64,000 nt of DNA from Lysobacterales bacterium (GTDB taxonomy: Bacteria; Pseudomonadota; Gammaproteobacteria; Xanthomonadales; Ahniellaceae). The DNA lies in contig JADKHK010000003.1 in assembly GCA_016721845.1 (NCBI GenBank), positions 124,001-188,000 on the forward strand, given 5' to 3'. A program made the position numbers and the translations under genes. Shown here piece by piece: positions 63,291 through 64,000 of the stretch (position 1 is its first letter; each line of letters opens with the position of its first letter). The notes beneath the pieces are model-generated. The model was given only the letters and a program-made list of their open reading frames with translations. It did no database searches and was not told where the DNA came from.

Positions 63291-64000
63291 TTGAGCACTG
63301 AATCCGCACCATCGCGCGACGCGACGCAACGTCTCTGCATCCTCGTTCCGGTGTTCAACGAAGCGCCCGTACTGCGGTTGCTGATGCCCCGTCTCGATGC
63401 TGCCCTGGCGACGATCGACGCCGCGGTGAGCGTGCTGTTCATCGACGACGGCAGCACTGATGCAACGCCGCACGAACTCGCCGCCATCGCAAACAATGAT
63501 GCTCGGGTCAGTGTGCTGCGCTTGACGCGCAACTTCGGCAAGGAGGCGGCGATGACGGCCGGCCTCGACCATGCGAACGCCGATGCGGTGGTGATCCTTG
63601 ACGCCGATCTGCAGGACCCGCCGGAGGTCATTCGCGAGTTCTGGGCACGATTCGAACAAGGCGCCGACGTCGTCTACGGCGTGCGCATCTCGCGCGCTGG
63701 CGAGTCGTGGCTGAAGCGATTCACCGCAGCCACCTTCTATCGCCTGATCGATCGCCTGAGCGACACGCCGATCCCGCGCGACACCGGCGACTTCCGCCTG
63801 CTGTCACGGCGCGCCGTCGATGCCCTGAAGCAGGTGCGCGAACGCCATCGCTTCATGAAGGGCCTGTTCGGCTGGGTCGGCTTCACCCAAGTACCGGTGC
63901 ATTATCACCGCGAACCGCGCGCCGCCGGCACGAGCAAGTTCAATTTCTGGAAGCTGTGGAACTTCGCACTCGAAGGCATCACCTCGTTCTCGACGGTACC
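63291..64000 (+). CDS. Family 2 glycosyltransferase, N-terminal part (runs off window)
   Basis: About 236 residues from TTG 63291 (GAGG nine bases upstream; no ATG fits). LCILVPVFNEAPVL, SVLFIDDGSTDAT, LTRNFGKEAAMTAGL, VILDADLQDPPE and RDTGDFRLLSRR follow the dolichol-phosphate mannosyltransferase/ArnC-like subgroup that loads sugars on polyprenyl phosphate. C-terminal membrane helices would lie beyond the window. It is divergent from the lipase. Confidence 0.88.
   Translation, partial: MSTESAPSRDATQRLCILVPVFNEAPVLRLLMPRLDAALATIDAAVSVLFIDDGSTDATPHELAAIANNDARVSVLRLTRNFGKEAAMTAGLDHANADAVVILDADLQDPPEVIREFWARFEQGADVVYGVRISRAGESWLKRFTAATFYRLIDRLSDTPIPRDTGDFRLLSRRAVDALKQVRERHRFMKGLFGWVGFTQVPVHYHREPRAAGTSKFNFWKLWNFALEGITSFSTV

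Noticed and set aside
1..64000. CRISPR arrays, tRNA and rRNA genes
   Set aside because: No regularly spaced repeats, no tRNA cloverleaf and no rRNA were recognised by eye. The attachment site is in trpG, not in a tRNA.

Overview
The window is GC-rich chromosomal DNA from a gammaproteobacterium. Gene content (trpE/trpG/trpD, rpe, purC, DUF1302/DUF1329 genes, a dedicated-sortase-type two-component pair) best fits the Xanthomonadales/Lysobacterales. That placement is an inference from gene content, not a database result.

Layout. (1) Positions 1-972 hold the start of trpD and all of trpG on the minus strand. (2) Positions 953-37769 are a ~36.8 kb integrative element. It is bounded by a perfect 21-bp direct repeat whose left copy is the first codons of trpG. 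Its tyrosine integrase lies just inside the right end but is frameshifted. (3) From 37.8 kb to the end the host chromosome resumes: an outer-membrane protein, two membrane/periplasmic proteins, a hydrolase-trpE pair, an RDD protein, a lamin-tail secreted protein, a PdsS/PdsR-like two-component system, a pseudokinase-TPR protein, rpe, a DjlA-like protein, purC, an EamA transporter, then a minus-strand run (lipase, DUF1302, DUF1329, YCF48-like, RND transporter) and the start of a family 2 glycosyltransferase.

Inside the element, 1.2-18.4 kb looks like a defence and nucleic-acid-processing cargo: a HEPN-like protein, a second integrase, a CoiA-like protein, an HExxH peptidase-like protein, a type III restriction-modification system, a DUF429-like protein, a frameshifted HNH nuclease and a DUF6884-like protein. 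The most notable piece is the order mod - mqsR - mqsA - secB-like - res. A tripartite toxin-antitoxin-chaperone module sits between the two subunits of a type III R-M system, with 4-nt overlaps linking mqsA, secB and res. A perfect palindrome on the mqsR start codon is a candidate MqsA operator. Next comes a four-gene maintenance operon (alpA-repA-parA-RHH).

An IS21-family element (21110-36346, 7-bp target duplication) has jumped in beside that operon and was itself split by a 12.8 kb insertion. That insertion carries a zinc-ribbon/secreted-protein operon, two IS91-family copies, a truncated E1/ThiS-like pair, fragments of thyA and recQ, and a 1.9 kb tyrosine-recombinase element with 31-bp perfect terminal repeats. 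Several otherwise conserved genes, in both island and chromosome, carry frameshifts. Some may be real decay and some may be sequencing or assembly indels; the sequence alone cannot decide.
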